Shown: positions 1 through 6,840 of the stretch, in pieces
Layout of the letters: every line of letters begins with the position of its first letter
How positions within the stretch are numbered: position 1 is the stretch's first letter
Assembly: GCA_021827245.1 (NCBI GenBank)
Contig: JAKAWN010000073.1
Location: 1 to 20,079 of the forward strand
Length of the DNA stretch: 20,079 bases
Reading direction: 5' to 3'
DNA from: Acidobacteriota bacterium
GTDB taxonomy: Bacteria; Acidobacteriota; Terriglobia; UBA7540
Notes under the pieces: model-generated
Told to the model about the DNA's origin: nothing
What the model saw: only the letters and a program-made list of their open reading frames with translations
The model's database searches: none
Position numbers and translations under genes: made by a program

Positions 1-80
1 GGCTCCCCGCAGGTAGAGTTCCGACCCTACGTGCCATTCCAGGGGACCTCCCGCCCTCACCAGAATAACACGAAAAAACA

Positions 81-335
81 TTAAGTGAACAGTATTGCCC
101 CTTGCGACACTTCGTCGCTCTGCGCCTTCCGGTTGTCCAAATCTGCTTCGTCGGGCCAAGCCCGTCCCGCTGTCAGGGGCTCCAAATCGGCCCGCCGTAC
201 CATCGAAGCGAAGAGGCAGCGCGTCGGATGACTTTCCACCAGGAGCAGCCGGTAGTAGAGGGCGTGTTTCAGGAGGTGGCTGCCCGTCTTGACCAGCCGC
301 TGCTCTAAGATCCTCAGGAACCTGTTCCCGATTCT
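81..335 (-). pseudogene. C-terminal remnant of an IS1380-like transposase
   Basis: On the minus strand an 85-codon open stretch with no convincing start runs from just after an in-frame TAG (336-338) to a TAA at 81-83. Its translation carries the pattern EQRLVKTGSHLLKH, then YYRLLLVE, then RCLFASMVRR. This resembles the extreme C-terminus of DDE transposases of the IS1380 group, where a LVKxGxxLxxHxxY helix precedes a LAE...RxLFxxxLRRI segment. The catalytic DDE domain is missing and no continuation was found in other frames upstream, so this is a decayed 3' end. The 1-80 stretch beyond the stop may include the old element end, but no matching inverted repeat is visible in the window. Family assignment is by remembered motif only. 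Confidence 0.5.
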
Positions 336-432
336 CTACGGCGTCAGCAGCCGTCGCCACGGGGAACATCGTCAGGATTTGACGCGCCGCTGCCGATTCT
401 TCACCGACCGCGGTAAATATCGCAATGGGAAC

Positions 433-1773
433 CTAGTCGAAGAAGTCGCGATCCTCCGGCCTGAGGTGCGCTTTGGCTGCATTGACATTGAACTCGATGC
501 CGAGCCCCGGCTTGTCCCAGACTTCGATGAAGCCATTTTTAACGATCGGGTCCGGCAAGCCCTCGACAATGTCGTACCACCATTCCGGCTGGCCCAGCGC
601 ATACTCGAAAGCGATATAGTTCTGCGGCATGGTCGCCCCCATATGCACCTGCGCAGCCACCCCGAACAGTCCGTCGAAGATTCCATGCGGAGCCACCAGG
701 ATGCCGTGGAGATTAGCATATTCGGAGATCCATTTGAATTCGGCCATTCCTCCCACGTCTTCCACGTCGCAGCCGAGCACATCGACCGCCTGGTTTTCGA
801 TCAGATCCTTGCAATTCTCCCGCAGGTAGATCTCCTCTCCGGTGTGAATCCGGGTTGACGTCATGTCGGTGACCTGCTTGAAGACCTGCCAGTTCGGGTA
901 TGGCGTGTAGTCGCCGGTGATCAGGTCTTCCAGCCATGCTATGTCATAGGGTTCCACGGCGCGGGCAAACTGGATGGCATCCTTGACCGTCCAGCCCGGC
1001 CCGCAGTCACACGCCAGCCCGACGTCTTTGCCCAGTGCCTTCTTCGCGGCTTCGACACAGGCGATGACATGGTCGAGGCCAGGCTGCGTCAGCATCCCCA
1101 TATTCTCCAAGTAAGGATCGGCCAATGGTGGCTTCCAATGCACGCCGTACCAGGCATCCGGGACAGCCTCCAGCATTGCGGCATTATGAAAACCGACGGG
1201 CATCTTGATCAGTGTGTAGCCCTCTTTAGCCTCCTTGACCTTCTGCACGAGTTCGGCGTAATCCTGCGGCGTGCGGGGTGTCATGTTGGGCGCATTGTTT
1301 TCGGTGTTTCCGTAAGGGCGGACGCGGTCGCGGATCTTTCCGCCCAGCAACCGATACACCGGCAAGCCGGTTACCTTCCCGGTAAGGTCCCAGAGAGCGA
1401 TTTCAATGGCGCTGATCGCCGCGCCCCAAGGCTTGAACGCTCCCATCCGGCGGATCTTCAGCATTATATTCGCCACGTCCGTCGGGTCTTCGCCTATAAG
1501 AAACCTTTTATAAAAGAGCACCATGGGTTTGAGATATGGCTTGGCCGACTCCGCCTGGCCATAGCCGGAAACGCCCTGATCCGTGACGATCCGAACCGTC
1601 GGATTGCTACCGATGATTGCGCACTTAAGGTCGGTGATTTTGATTTTCATGCCTCGATGCGCGGGCGGGCCTTGCGGCGCCGCTTGAATCATCTGCGATT
1701 CACCGGCCAACGACGATGCAGCGGCTGCCGCCGAGAGTGATCCTAGAAATCCCCTTCGGGACCATTTATCCAT
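433..1773 (-). CDS. Tat-exported enolase-superfamily protein (mandelate racemase/muconate lactonizing type), copy 1
   Basis: 446 residues. The N-terminus has a twin-arginine signal (WSRRGFLGSL, residues 4-13) followed by an Ala-rich hydrophobic stretch, so the protein is probably exported folded to the periplasm. The rest is a two-domain enolase-superfamily protein: a capping domain from about residue 42, then a barrel. Likely active-site residues are K190 (LIKMPV), the acidic metal ligands D256 (ACDCG), E282 (AWLEDL) and E313/E314 (TGEEIY), then D336, H363 (APHGIFDG) and E390 (AFEYALG). The second lysine of the usual KxK motif is a proline here, so a sugar-acid dehydratase-like reaction is more likely than two-base racemisation; the substrate is unknown. 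The start is supported by AGGAGG 5 bases upstream. Its paralogue lies directly upstream on the same strand. Family is sure, reaction is not. Confidence 0.9.
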   Translation of the reverse strand: MDKWSRRGFLGSLSAAAAASSLAGESQMIQAAPQGPPAHRGMKIKITDLKCAIIGSNPTVRIVTDQGVSGYGQAESAKPYLKPMVLFYKRFLIGEDPTDVANIMLKIRRMGAFKPWGAAISAIEIALWDLTGKVTGLPVYRLLGGKIRDRVRPYGNTENNAPNMTPRTPQDYAELVQKVKEAKEGYTLIKMPVGFHNAAMLEAVPDAWYGVHWKPPLADPYLENMGMLTQPGLDHVIACVEAAKKALGKDVGLACDCGPGWTVKDAIQFARAVEPYDIAWLEDLITGDYTPYPNWQVFKQVTDMTSTRIHTGEEIYLRENCKDLIENQAVDVLGCDVEDVGGMAEFKWISEYANLHGILVAPHGIFDGLFGVAAQVHMGATMPQNYIAFEYALGQPEWWYDIVEGLPDPIVKNGFIEVWDKPGLGIEFNVNAAKAHLRPEDRDFFD

Positions 1774-1835
1774 TACTCCCTCCTGTTGCAGGCATCTCGA
1801 TCGAAATCCGGCTCGCCATCCCCACGCAAGGCAAA

Positions 1836-1865
1836 ATAGTAGTTCGCATTACGTCGCGGTATGAA
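1836..1865 (-). promoter_or_regulatory. Candidate promoter for enolase-superfamily copy 1
   Basis: Read on the minus strand, TTCATA (1865-1860) is followed after 18 bases by TACTAT (1841-1836), a weak sigma-70-like pair about 65 bases upstream of the start codon. Both hexamers and the spacing are preserved upstream of copy 2, although bases around them differ. That conservation is modest support; the hexamers alone would not be convincing. Confidence 0.3.
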
Positions 1866-1925
1866 GACATCAAGGGTGAATAAATAGGTGGGCCTGCTCT
1901 ATCGGGTTTGCGGTCCCTGTAGCAT

Positions 1926-2036
1926 TGCCTGCGAGGTGCCACAGATCTGAACCACGCTGCTCTTGCGCCACGCTTGACACGGGAAATCTTTCTCGTGGCA
2001 CCGATGGATCAAAGAGCGCCCTGCACGCTCAACCCA
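1926..2036. repeat. Invariant 111-bp non-coding block, copy 1
   Basis: By direct comparison this block is identical base for base to 3857-3967, while flanking non-coding DNA and the two genes differ at many positions. It begins 153 bases upstream of the copy 1 start codon. Inside are an 8-bp inverted repeat, GGTGCCAC (1935-1942) with GTGGCACC (1995-2002), and a 20-bp palindrome at 1978-1997. No reading frame in it looks like a gene. It could be a shared regulatory region, a structured leader RNA, or a dispersed genomic repeat. Confidence 0.75.
1978..1997. promoter_or_regulatory. 20-bp imperfect palindrome, operator-like, copy 1
   Basis: CACGGGAAATCTTTCTCGTG consists of 9-bp arms around a 2-base centre with one mismatch. 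It is repeated identically at 3909-3928 upstream of the paralogue. Size and symmetry suit a binding site for a dimeric repressor or activator, for example of the LacI or GntR type, but the regulator is unknown. It lies about 205 bases upstream of the start codon, which is far for a simple promoter-blocking operator. Confidence 0.4.
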
Positions 2037-2071
2037 TGCCCCCTGCTCGCGCCGGGCCCATGGCCATCACG

Positions 2072-2088
2072 CCTTGTTAAGAACAAGG
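2072..2088. other. Small hairpin upstream of copy 1
   Basis: CCTTGTT and AACAAGG form a perfect 7-bp stem with a 3-base loop. The equivalent place upstream of copy 2 (4004-4018) has CTTGTCC and GGACAAG. One stem pair has changed from T-A to C-G, keeping the pairing. No T-run follows in either direction. Confidence 0.4.
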
Positions 2089-2315
2089 TCATGCATGTGG
2101 GCGAACGTATTATAGCACAGTAGATAGCCACGGCATTCCCGCCATGCTGCGGCTTACCGGTTGTGATTTGCACAGAGCCCACGGCAAAGAATCGCTACTT
2201 TGGCTTCTGGATTGTCGTCGGCTGGGAAATTGCAGAATGGAGCTTGCTGGGCGGGCACATGCCGCCGCGGAGATCAAATTCGCGTCCTGAGATTGGAGGA
2301 TAGCGCAACCGGCCG

Positions 2316-2342
2316 GTGGTCAGCACAGGAGCCGCTGACCAC
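2316..2342 (-). terminator. Inverted repeat after copy 2, possible terminator
   Basis: GTGGTCAGC (2316-2324) and GCTGACCAC (2334-2342) form a perfect 9-bp stem with a 9-base loop. It lies 25 bases beyond the stop codon of the copy 2 gene on the minus strand. No T-run follows it, so intrinsic termination is doubtful; it may instead protect the 3' end of the transcript. Confidence 0.4.
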
Positions 2343-2367
2343 AAAATCGGCCGTGTGCGCTACGTGC

Positions 2368-3702
2368 CTAGTCGAAGAAGTCGCGATCCTCTGGCCTGAG
2401 GTGCGCTTTGGCTGCATTGACATTGAACGTGACGCCGAGCCCCGGCTTGTCCCAAACTTCGATGAAGCCATTCTTGACAATCGGGTCCGGCAAGCCCTCG
2501 ACAATGTCATACCACCACCTGGGCTGGCCCATCGGATACTCGAAAGCGATATAGTTCTGCGGCAGGGTCGCCCCCATGTGCACTTCGGCGGCCAGTCCGA
2601 ACAGTCCGTCGAAGATTCCGTGCGGAGCAACCAGCATGCCGTGGAGATTGGCGTATTCGGCGATCCATTTGAGTTCGGCCATCCCGCCACAATCTTCCGG
2701 ATCGGGGCCGAGAACATCGACCGCCTGTGTTTCGATGAGATCCTTGAAATTCTCCCGCAGGTAGATCTCCTCTCCGGTGTGAATCCGGGTCGATGTCATG
2801 TCGGTGACTTGCTTGAAAACCTGGGCGTTCGGGTAAGGGTAGTAGTCGCCGGTGATCATGTCTTCGAGCCATGCCATGTCAAAGGGTTCCAACGCGCGGG
2901 CAAACTGGATTGCATCCTTAGGTGTCCAGCCCGGCCCGCAGTCAAGGGCGAGCCCGACGTCTTTGCCCAGGGCTTTCTTCATGGCGTCGACGCAGGAGAT
3001 GATATGGTCGAGGCCAGGTTGCGTCAGCATGCCGTAATCGGGATGCGGAAATCCTTGCCGTGGTTGGTCATACCAGGCGTCCGGGATGGCGGTCAGCATT
3101 GTGGGATGATGAAAAGCCACGGGCGCCTTGATCAGCGTGAAGCCCTCTTTCTGCTCCTTCACCCCCGCCACGAGCTCGGCGTATTCCTGCGGCGTGCGGG
3201 CTTTCGCGGTGCCCTCGGGATTGTTGTTGATGGAGTTTCCGTAGGGGCGGACGCGGTCGCGGATCTTTCCGCCCAGCAACTGATACACCGGCAAGCCGGT
3301 TACCTTCCCGGTGAGGTCCCAGAGAGCGATTTCGATGGCGCTGACCGCCGCGCCCCAGGGCTTGAACGCTCCCATCCGGCGGATCTTCAGCATTATATTC
3401 GCCACGTCCGTCGGGTCTTCGCCCAGAAGATAGTTTTTATAAAAGAGCACCATGGGTTTGAGATACGGCTTGGCCGACTCCGCCTGGCCGAATCCGGAAA
3501 CGCCCTGATCCGTAACGATTCGAACCGTCGGGTTGCGGCCGATGATTGCGCACTTAAGGTCGGTGATTTTGATTTTCATGCCTCGATGCGCCGGCGGGCC
3601 TTGCGGCGCCGCTTGAACCACCTCCGATTCACCGGCCAACGACGATACAGCGGCTGCCGCTGGGAGCGATCCTAGAAATCCCCTTCGCGACCATTTATCC
3701 AT
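2368..3702 (-). CDS. Tat-exported enolase-superfamily protein (mandelate racemase/muconate lactonizing type), copy 2
   Basis: 444 residues, a close paralogue of the protein encoded downstream at 433-1773. It has the same twin-arginine signal (WSRRGFLGSL) and the same likely active-site set: K192 (LIKAPV), D254 (ALDCG), E280 (AWLED), E311/E312 (TGEEIY), D334, H361 (APHGIFDG) and E388 (AFEYPMG). The second lysine of KxK is again a proline. By eye, the first 156 residues differ from copy 1 at about a dozen places. Residues about 157-235 are very different and contain length changes, and the C-terminal half is again close. This suggests duplication followed by a change of specificity. AGGAGGA before the ATG supports the start. 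Any reaction is inference; family membership is clear. Confidence 0.9.
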   Translation of the reverse strand: MDKWSRRGFLGSLPAAAAVSSLAGESEVVQAAPQGPPAHRGMKIKITDLKCAIIGRNPTVRIVTDQGVSGFGQAESAKPYLKPMVLFYKNYLLGEDPTDVANIMLKIRRMGAFKPWGAAVSAIEIALWDLTGKVTGLPVYQLLGGKIRDRVRPYGNSINNNPEGTAKARTPQEYAELVAGVKEQKEGFTLIKAPVAFHHPTMLTAIPDAWYDQPRQGFPHPDYGMLTQPGLDHIISCVDAMKKALGKDVGLALDCGPGWTPKDAIQFARALEPFDMAWLEDMITGDYYPYPNAQVFKQVTDMTSTRIHTGEEIYLRENFKDLIETQAVDVLGPDPEDCGGMAELKWIAEYANLHGMLVAPHGIFDGLFGLAAEVHMGATLPQNYIAFEYPMGQPRWWYDIVEGLPDPIVKNGFIEVWDKPGLGVTFNVNAAKAHLRPEDRDFFD

Positions 3703-3856
3703 TACTTCCTCCTGTTACAGGCATCTTAATCGAAATCCGGCTTGCCATGTCCCACGAAAGGCAAAATAGTAGTTCGCATTGCGTCGCGGTATGAAGACAT
3801 CAGGGGTCAATAAGAAGGACGGACCTGCTTTTTCGGGTTCGCGGTCCCTGCAGCAC

Positions 3857-3967
3857 TGCCTGCGAGGTGCCACAGATCTGAACCACGCTGCTCTTGCGCC
3901 ACGCTTGACACGGGAAATCTTTCTCGTGGCACCGATGGATCAAAGAGCGCCCTGCACGCTCAACCCA
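3857..3967. repeat. Invariant 111-bp non-coding block, copy 2
   Basis: Identical to 1926-2036. It begins 155 bases upstream of the copy 2 start codon, almost the same distance as in copy 1. It contains the same nested inverted repeats, including the 20-bp palindrome at 3909-3928. Confidence 0.75.
3909..3928. promoter_or_regulatory. 20-bp imperfect palindrome, operator-like, copy 2
   Basis: Second copy of the CACGGGAAA/TTTCTCGTG palindrome with its 2-base centre, unchanged from 1978-1997. Possible shared operator of the two enolase-superfamily genes; the regulator is unknown. Confidence 0.4.
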
Positions 3968-4003
3968 ACCCCCCTGCTCGCGCCGGGCCCATAACCATCA
4001 CAC

Positions 4004-4018
4004 CTTGTCCAGGACAAG
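4004..4018. other. Small hairpin upstream of copy 2
   Basis: CTTGTCC and GGACAAG pair perfectly around a single central A. This is the counterpart of 2072-2088. The sequence has changed while pairing is kept at the inner positions, which hints at a selected structure, although only one pair is truly compensatory. Confidence 0.4.
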
Positions 4019-4442
4019 ACCATGCATATGGGCGGAGGGATTCTATCACAGCCGGAGGCCAAGCCAATCATTTTTCCGGCAGCCTTTCCCGGTTGTGACC
4101 TGCAAAAGGCCCAATGCATATAAACTACGAATGACGTCACGACGACCAGTGGAGTCTAAGTGTAAAGGAGCCAAAGCTGAAGGGGTAATGGGGGGCATGG
4201 CAGGGGATCGAAATTGCTTTAGGAAAAGGGATTAAACTTGTTGTGTTGACAACGTATCTCTGATATTATCAATTGGATGTAGCTGGGAAGAGGCTGCGCC
4301 CTGTGCTCGAGGACCCGGGGCTACGATCCGCAAATAATCTGGAAGCGCACGAATCCATTTGCCTTTTCTTTGCATCAAATATTGTGAGCACCAAATATGA
4401 AGTGATTTGGGCGAATTCTTATACAGGGTACTGACCTTCTGC

Positions 4443-4471
4443 TTCACGGTATTCCACTGCTTCCTTATAGA
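4443..4471 (+). promoter_or_regulatory. Candidate sigma-70 promoter of the sigma factor gene
   Basis: TTCACG (4443-4448) and TATAGA (4466-4471) are separated by 17 bases, each matching four of six consensus positions. Transcription would start near 4478, giving a leader of about 68 bases before the ATG at 4546. No better candidate was seen close to the gene. Confidence 0.4.
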
Positions 4472-4545
4472 CTTTTGCTAACAGCCCAGAGCCGGACGGA
4501 GTTCGTGACGGCTGTGGCAGCCTGTTACCCTGAGAGGAAAGCAAT

Positions 4546-6129
4546 ATGTTGGATGTTAAGTTGAACTTTCGCGATCCGAGCCAGACGGACGTCGTGGCCG
4601 ACGAGGAACGCGACCTGCTTACGGAGGAAGACTCCGACCTGACATTGCGCAGCGAAGACGAGTGGCAAGATGCCGCGGAAGACGAAACGGAATTTGACCT
4701 GAGCCCGGGACCGCTGGAAGGGGCTGTCGATCCCGTCCGAACATACCTGCGGGACATGGGCAGGGTACCGCTTCTGAATCGTCAGGGCGAGGTGCGGCTT
4801 GCTCAGCGCATCGAGCGGGGCCAGATGCTGGCCCGACGCGCCATGTCGCGCTCGCCGTTGGCGTTGAGGGAATTGCTGGCCATGGCAAAAGCTCTGCGGG
4901 CCGGAAGGGTCTCGGTCAGAGATATAGCGAATTTCGACATGGATGAGCTGGCCGAAGCGAAACTAGCTGCGGCGAAGGAGCGCAGGATCCTGAAGGCGCT
5001 TGACCAGCTTGCAAAGCTTTACCGGCTGGCCATGAGGCAGACCGCGGCGCTGGAACGCACTCCAAGATCCAGGAAGCGCGCCGTTTTGCATGCCCGATAT
5101 CGCCTGGCCCGGACGCGCGTCCGAATGTCGCGGCTGGTAATGGAGCTTGATTTGACCGCGCAGGAAACGGGCCGTCTGACGGAGAAGATTACCCACACCG
5201 CCCGGCGCATGCAGGAATTGAGGCAGCAGGTTGACGTTCTCAGGGCTCGTGCCGAAGCCAAAGGACGAACGGCCGCTGGTGTGCGGGCCGAACTGCGGCT
5301 CCATCAGAAGCGACTGAAGGCCCTGGAGTTAGAGGCCGGCGCGAGCGCGCTGGAGATGAAGCGGACGTGGGAGAGAATCCAGTGCGGCGAGGCCCACGCT
5401 GAGCAGGCCCGGAAAGAATTGACCGAGGCGAACCTGCGGCTGGTGGTTTCGATTGCCAAGAAGTATATCAAGCGGGGATTGCACCTCCTGGACCTGATTC
5501 AGGAGGGAAACCTTGGACTGATGAAGGCGGTGGAAAAGTTCGACTGGCGGCGCGGCTACAAGTTCTCGACGTACGCGACGTGGTGGATCCGGCAGGCGAT
5601 TACTCGCGGGATTGCAGACAAGGCGCGGACCATCCGCGTGCCGGTGCACGCCAATGACACGATCAACAAGCTGGCCCGGGCAAGAGGCGAACTGACGCGC
5701 GAATTGGGCCGTGATCCCACCATCGCCGAAGCTGCCAGACGCGCGGGAATTTCGGTGGCCAAAGCGCGTCAGGTGATGAAGATTGCGCAACAACCGTTGT
5801 CGCTGCATACGCCTATCGGCGATGACGGCGAGTCGCAACTGAGCGACTTTCTGGAAGATAAGCAGACACCTTCTCCGTCCGACACCGCGATTTCCGTCAA
5901 TCTGAAGGAACAAACGGCCGCCATGCTGAAGACGCTGACCCCGCGCGAAGAGCAGGTGCTGAAGCTTCGCTTCGGGCTGGACGATGACAATGCCCGGACG
6001 CTTGAGGAAGTGGGCAATTGCCTCTCACTCACACGCGAGCGCATCCGTCAGATCGAAGGGAAGGCTCTGCGCAGCCTGAGATCGCCGTGGCGCGGTGGAA
6101 GGCTCCGTTCATTTCTGTCAGAAAACTAA
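4546..6129 (+). CDS. RpoD-like sigma-70 family RNA polymerase sigma factor
   Basis: 527 residues. An acidic N-terminal leader (about 1-60, rich in Asp and Glu) precedes region 1.2 ([11 protein letters not shown], 62-72). A long, basic, helical non-conserved segment (about 100-285) follows. Region 2 is well conserved ([17 protein letters not shown] 316-332, [17 protein letters not shown] 338-354), as are region 3 ([10 protein letters not shown]) and region 4 ([15 protein letters not shown], 464-478). The helix-turn-helix contains TRERIRQIE at 496-504. The -10 and -35 recognition helices are intact, so it should read ordinary housekeeping-type promoters. The region after 2.4 reads [11 protein letters not shown] where primary factors have PVHMIETINKL, and NCLSL replaces a QFDV-like stretch before TRERIR. 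These changes and the short leader suggest a second, RpoD-like factor rather than the primary one. Start supported by GAGAGGA 7 bases upstream. Confidence 0.88.
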   Translation: MLDVKLNFRDPSQTDVVADEERDLLTEEDSDLTLRSEDEWQDAAEDETEFDLSPGPLEGAVDPVRTYLRDMGRVPLLNRQGEVRLAQRIERGQMLARRAMSRSPLALRELLAMAKALRAGRVSVRDIANFDMDELAEAKLAAAKERRILKALDQLAKLYRLAMRQTAALERTPRSRKRAVLHARYRLARTRVRMSRLVMELDLTAQETGRLTEKITHTARRMQELRQQVDVLRARAEAKGRTAAGVRAELRLHQKRLKALELEAGASALEMKRTWERIQCGEAHAEQARKELTEANLRLVVSIAKKYIKRGLHLLDLIQEGNLGLMKAVEKFDWRRGYKFSTYATWWIRQAITRGIADKARTIRVPVHANDTINKLARARGELTRELGRDPTIAEAARRAGISVAKARQVMKIAQQPLSLHTPIGDDGESQLSDFLEDKQTPSPSDTAISVNLKEQTAAMLKTLTPREEQVLKLRFGLDDDNARTLEEVGNCLSLTRERIRQIEGKALRSLRSPWRGGRLRSFLSEN

Positions 6130-6435
6130 TCACATAGCCTAGCATCGTGGCTGCCGGCCCTGCTTTTGTGCAAAAGCCTGCGTTCATAGAGCCCTGCCAC
6201 TGCAGGGACGGCGTTCTTAGAACTCCTGCCGGGATAAACTGCGAGCATCGTCACAGGTTGTCGGAGATGACAGGGTGTGACGAAATACCGTCTCTCTGAC
6301 GCCGTGCTGTCATTCTTACATAGTCAGTCCCGCGACCTGTAAATCCGACTGAAGAAGGCAAAGGATTTAACGGTGCTTACGGTTTGGAGCGCTGATTGCC
6401 TGTGACCACGTCGTGTGGGGATGACGGAGCCTTTG
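6130..6435. other. Non-coding gap with three inverted repeats
   Basis: No gene is seen. GCTTTTGTGCAAAAGC (6162-6177) is a perfect palindrome. CCCTGC/GCAGGG (6192-6207) forms a 6-bp stem with a 4-base loop about 65 bases after the sigma factor stop. A third, two-part hairpin lies at 6249-6282. Any of these may contribute to transcription termination, but none is followed by a T-run. Confidence 0.5.
6249..6282. other. Two-part hairpin between sigma factor and receiver-like gene
   Basis: CGTCACA (6249-6255) pairs perfectly with TGTGACG (6276-6282). Inside it TGTC (6259-6262) pairs with GACA (6269-6272), giving an extended stem with a small internal loop. It is about 155 bases before the next gene. 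It may be a leader RNA structure, a weak terminator or an old element end. Confidence 0.4.
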
Positions 6436-6840
6436 ATGACGCGACAGCGGAAAGACGTTCTGGTGGTGATGGCCAGGGAGGGAAGTGGTTTGGGGTTCGA
6501 GCAGGTGCACGACGATGCAGGAATTGCCGGGCACGTGGTTCTTACCTGCGCTGAAGTGGAGCTTGCTTTAAAGAATCTCGGTATTCCCGTTACCCTGTTT
6601 TCGGGAACCCCGCTGCCGGAAGGAACATGGGCGGATGTTCCAGACTTATCCAATCGCGAAGAACTTCAGTTGCCTCTCGGTTGTGTCTTCCCCAGGGATG
6701 CTGCTAATCTCGATATCATTGCCCTTCAAGAGGGCGCTTCCGGTTTCATACTGCCTGTTTTCTTTCAGCAAAACATTCTTCCCGTGCTCGAGTACGCCAA
6801 GCAGAAGGGTGCGGCAGTCCAGAGGCTTGCTACCGCCTAA
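6436..6840 (+). CDS. Small degenerate receiver-like protein
   Basis: 134 residues from the ATG at 6436, chosen because GGAG lies 7 bases upstream. A GTG at 6415 and an ATG at 6421 are in frame but lack a good ribosome binding site. The protein begins with a hydrophobic strand (KDVLVVMA) and ends with a pattern typical of response-regulator receivers: LFSGTPLPEGTWADV (54-68), then LDIIALQEGASGFILPVFF (92-110). In receivers of this kind with an LPDGTW-like motif, the phosphorylated Asp would fall at G57 and the conserved Lys at P107. Both are missing, as is the N-terminal acidic pair. I infer a pseudo-receiver that binds a partner without phosphorylation. The fold assignment is tentative. The gene lies between a sigma factor and a true receiver gene. 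Confidence 0.6.
   Translation: MTRQRKDVLVVMAREGSGLGFEQVHDDAGIAGHVVLTCAEVELALKNLGIPVTLFSGTPLPEGTWADVPDLSNREELQLPLGCVFPRDAANLDIIALQEGASGFILPVFFQQNILPVLEYAKQKGAAVQRLATA

Larger units (their letters stand above)
1774..2367. other. Upstream region of copy 1 plus spacer to copy 2
   Basis: No gene is seen here. Positions 1774 to about 2190 align with the sequence upstream of copy 2 (3703 to about 4115) and so belong to the duplicated unit. This part contains a candidate minus-strand promoter, a 111-bp block (1926-2036) identical to 3857-3967, a 20-bp palindrome and a hairpin. From about 2190 to 2367 the sequence is unique, and it contains the inverted repeat that follows copy 2. Confidence 0.7.
3703..4545. 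other. Long non-coding region between divergent genes
   Basis: The stretch separates the minus-strand copy 2 gene from the plus-strand sigma factor. Up to about 4115 it is the duplicated upstream region of copy 2, with its invariant block, palindrome and hairpin. From about 4115 to 4545 it is more AT-rich and unique. That part holds one candidate sigma-70 promoter (4443-4471) and the ribosome binding site of the sigma factor. A 71-codon minus-strand reading frame at 4232-4447 shows no recognisable motif and was not called. Confidence 0.6.

Noticed and set aside
289..858. 189-codon plus-strand frame over the end of copy 1
   Set aside because: Overlaps the conserved minus-strand C-terminus and mirrors its codon pattern; no domain is recognisable.
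1974..1979. Perfect TTGACA hexamer on the plus strand in the invariant block
   Set aside because: No -10 hexamer follows at a suitable distance and there is no plus-strand gene downstream in this interval.
2200..3675. 491-codon open frame on the plus strand, opposite enolase-superfamily copy 2
   Set aside because: It is antisense to a clearly conserved gene over most of its length, has no recognisable motif, and arises from GC-rich codon structure. A shorter counterpart exists opposite copy 1, as expected for a shadow.
3779..3994. 71-codon plus-strand frame covering the invariant block upstream of copy 2
   Set aside because: The equivalent region upstream of copy 1 is broken by several stops although the DNA is nearly identical, so protein coding is unlikely.
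4246..4272. TTGACA followed by TATTAT or TATCAA upstream of the sigma factor
   Set aside because: The spacers are only 12 and 15 bases and the site is about 275 bases before the gene, so it is a poor promoter candidate.
4232..4447. 71-codon minus-strand frame in the gap before the sigma factor
   Set aside because: No ribosome binding site or known motif was seen; the stretch is AT-rich and more likely promoter DNA. It could be reconsidered if homologues exist.
5329..5913. 194-codon minus-strand frame within the sigma factor gene
   Set aside because: Antisense shadow of conserved regions 2 and 3 of the sigma factor.
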